DNA of 64,000 bases, taken from the NCBI GenBank assembly GCA_046598525.1, contig JBKJIJ010000002.1, forward strand, positions 1 to 64,000, written 5' to 3'. The notes beneath the pieces were generated by a model. The model was given only the letters and a program-made list of their open reading frames with translations. It was not told the origin of the DNA and searched no databases. This DNA is from Methylotenera_A sp046598525 (GTDB lineage: Bacteria > Pseudomonadota > Gammaproteobacteria > Burkholderiales > Methylophilaceae). This document shows positions 63,320 through 64,000 of the stretch, piece after piece; position 1 is the first letter of the stretch, and every line of letters begins with the position of its first letter. The translations under genes were made by a program, and so were the position numbers.

Positions 63320-64000
63320 TATTGCACACTCCCTGCTAGCTCAAAAATCGGCATATACAACAGCAACACCACCACGCCTATCACCAAGCCAATAAACAGC
63401 ATTAATAAAGGCTCAAATAGTTTGGTAAACCATTCTATCCAGCGCGATAATTCTTCATCGTAAAAGGCAGCCACGCGTTCCATCATGTCGCCAATTTTTC
63501 CGCCGCGCTCACCCACACGCAACATGCGCAAGGCCACTGGCGTGGTTAAACCAGCTTGTTCCATAGCGGTTGAAACGGGTTGACCTTGCTGAATCGCCAA
63601 TGTGGCGTTTTGCATATTGGCTTTTAAAGACACATCTAAAAGCCCAGCCACTGAGCCCAAAGCCGCCACAATTGGCGTGCCGCCTTTTAACAACATGCCC
63701 AGTGTGCGATAAAAGCGCGCCAACTGAAAAATGCGCAATCGCTCACCAATGGCCGGTATGCGCCAGAATTGTTGCATTAGCCATTTTCTAACACTGGCTT
63801 GGCTTAGCGCATAGATAATGGCCGCTAAGCTGGCCGCTAAAACCATTAAAAAGGTTTTGCCGTGGTTTTCTAAAAACACACCCCATTGCAATAATAATTG
63901 CGATAAAAATGGCAAGTTACTGCCAGTATCTTCATAAATTTGGCTAAACTTTGGCACCACAAAACCCAGCAAAAAGAAAATCACCAAGCCGCCTACGGCA
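63319..64000 (-). CDS. gspF: GspF/PilC family inner-membrane platform protein (partial, cut by window edge)
   Basis: The C-terminal 226 or so residues of a GspF/PilC protein; the frame stays open to position 64000, so the N-terminal half lies outside the window. Visible are a membrane helix at the edge (LVIFFLLGFVVPKF), the second T2SF domain (FYRTLGMLLKGGTPIVAAL, TPVALRMLRVGERGGKIGDMMERVA) and the last helix (LLMLFIGLVIGVVVLLLYMPIFEL). It anchors the ATPase to the membrane. It appears to lie upstream of gspE in the same operon. Confidence 0.9.
   Translation of the reverse strand, partial: AVGGLVIFFLLGFVVPKFSQIYEDTGSNLPFLSQLLLQWGVFLENHGKTFLMVLAASLAAIIYALSQASVRKWLMQQFWRIPAIGERLRIFQLARFYRTLGMLLKGGTPIVAALGSVAGLLDVSLKANMQNATLAIQQGQPVSTAMEQAGLTTPVALRMLRVGERGGKIGDMMERVAAFYDEELSRWIEWFTKLFEPLLMLFIGLVIGVVVLLLYMPIFELAGSVQ

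Noticed and set aside
1..64000. CRISPR arrays, tRNA or rRNA genes, insertion sequences, prophage or integrase genes
   Set aside because: None was recognised when reading both strands: no regularly spaced repeats, no transposase or integrase motifs, and no rRNA-like stretches.

Overview
The window looks like a stretch of a methylotrophic betaproteobacterium, most likely the Methylophilaceae (Methylotenera/Methylobacillus relatives). The reasons are an A+T-rich chromosome-like region and a complete 'Eps' type exopolysaccharide locus. That locus includes exosortase B (XrtB), EpsD/E/F/G/I/L and the LuxR-type regulator EpsA, a set first described in Methylobacillus. The genus is an inference from families and gene order. 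No rRNA, tRNA, CRISPR array, insertion sequence or phage gene was recognised.

Region 1 (1-12.5 kb): the 5' end of a secreted protein, a proline iminopeptidase, a YihY membrane protein fused to a cyclic-nucleotide-binding-like domain, and a TPR/2OG-oxygenase protein. Next comes what reads as a diffusible signal factor (DSF) quorum-sensing module: an RpfG-type HD-GYP response regulator, an extra stand-alone receiver, an RpfC-type hybrid kinase and, convergent to it, an RpfF-type DSF synthase. A FadL-type outer-membrane lipid transporter is divergent from the synthase. A PEP-CTERM protein follows.

Region 2 (12.6-33.3 kb, minus strand): about 16 tightly packed genes run from epsD to a radical SAM/SPASM gene. 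They encode export proteins (EpsE), chain-length control (EpsF/EpsG), exosortase B and EpsI, a pyruvyl transferase, a Wzx flippase, a Wzy polymerase, five glycosyltransferases and a glycoside hydrolase. A short upstream unit carries a CAAX-type protease and EpsL. No polyprenyl-phosphate sugar transferase that would start the repeat unit is present here. The EpsG ATPase has lost a recognisable P-loop.

Region 3 (33.3-51.2 kb, minus strand): a two-partner secretion pair (TpsB and a cysteine-free 3,299-residue TpsA) is followed by a dedicated Ton-type energy operon. This consists of a DUF2341-LamG-ExbB fusion, two ExbD proteins, TonB, a putative porin and a coiled-coil periplasmic protein. This is the best candidate for an incompletely described system. 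Region 4 (51.2-54.9 kb) holds an unrecognised secreted protein, a PEP-CTERM protein and EpsA. The 344-base gap between epsA and the PEP-CTERM gene carries two near-identical 16-bp palindromes that look like operator sites.

Region 5 (54.9-64 kb): a lytic transglycosylase, then a minus-strand operon for a type II secretion/type IV pilus-like machine. It has GspF, GspE, PilM/N/O-like proteins, a PilP/GspC-like protein, a secretin and three pseudopilins, and it runs off the right edge of the window.
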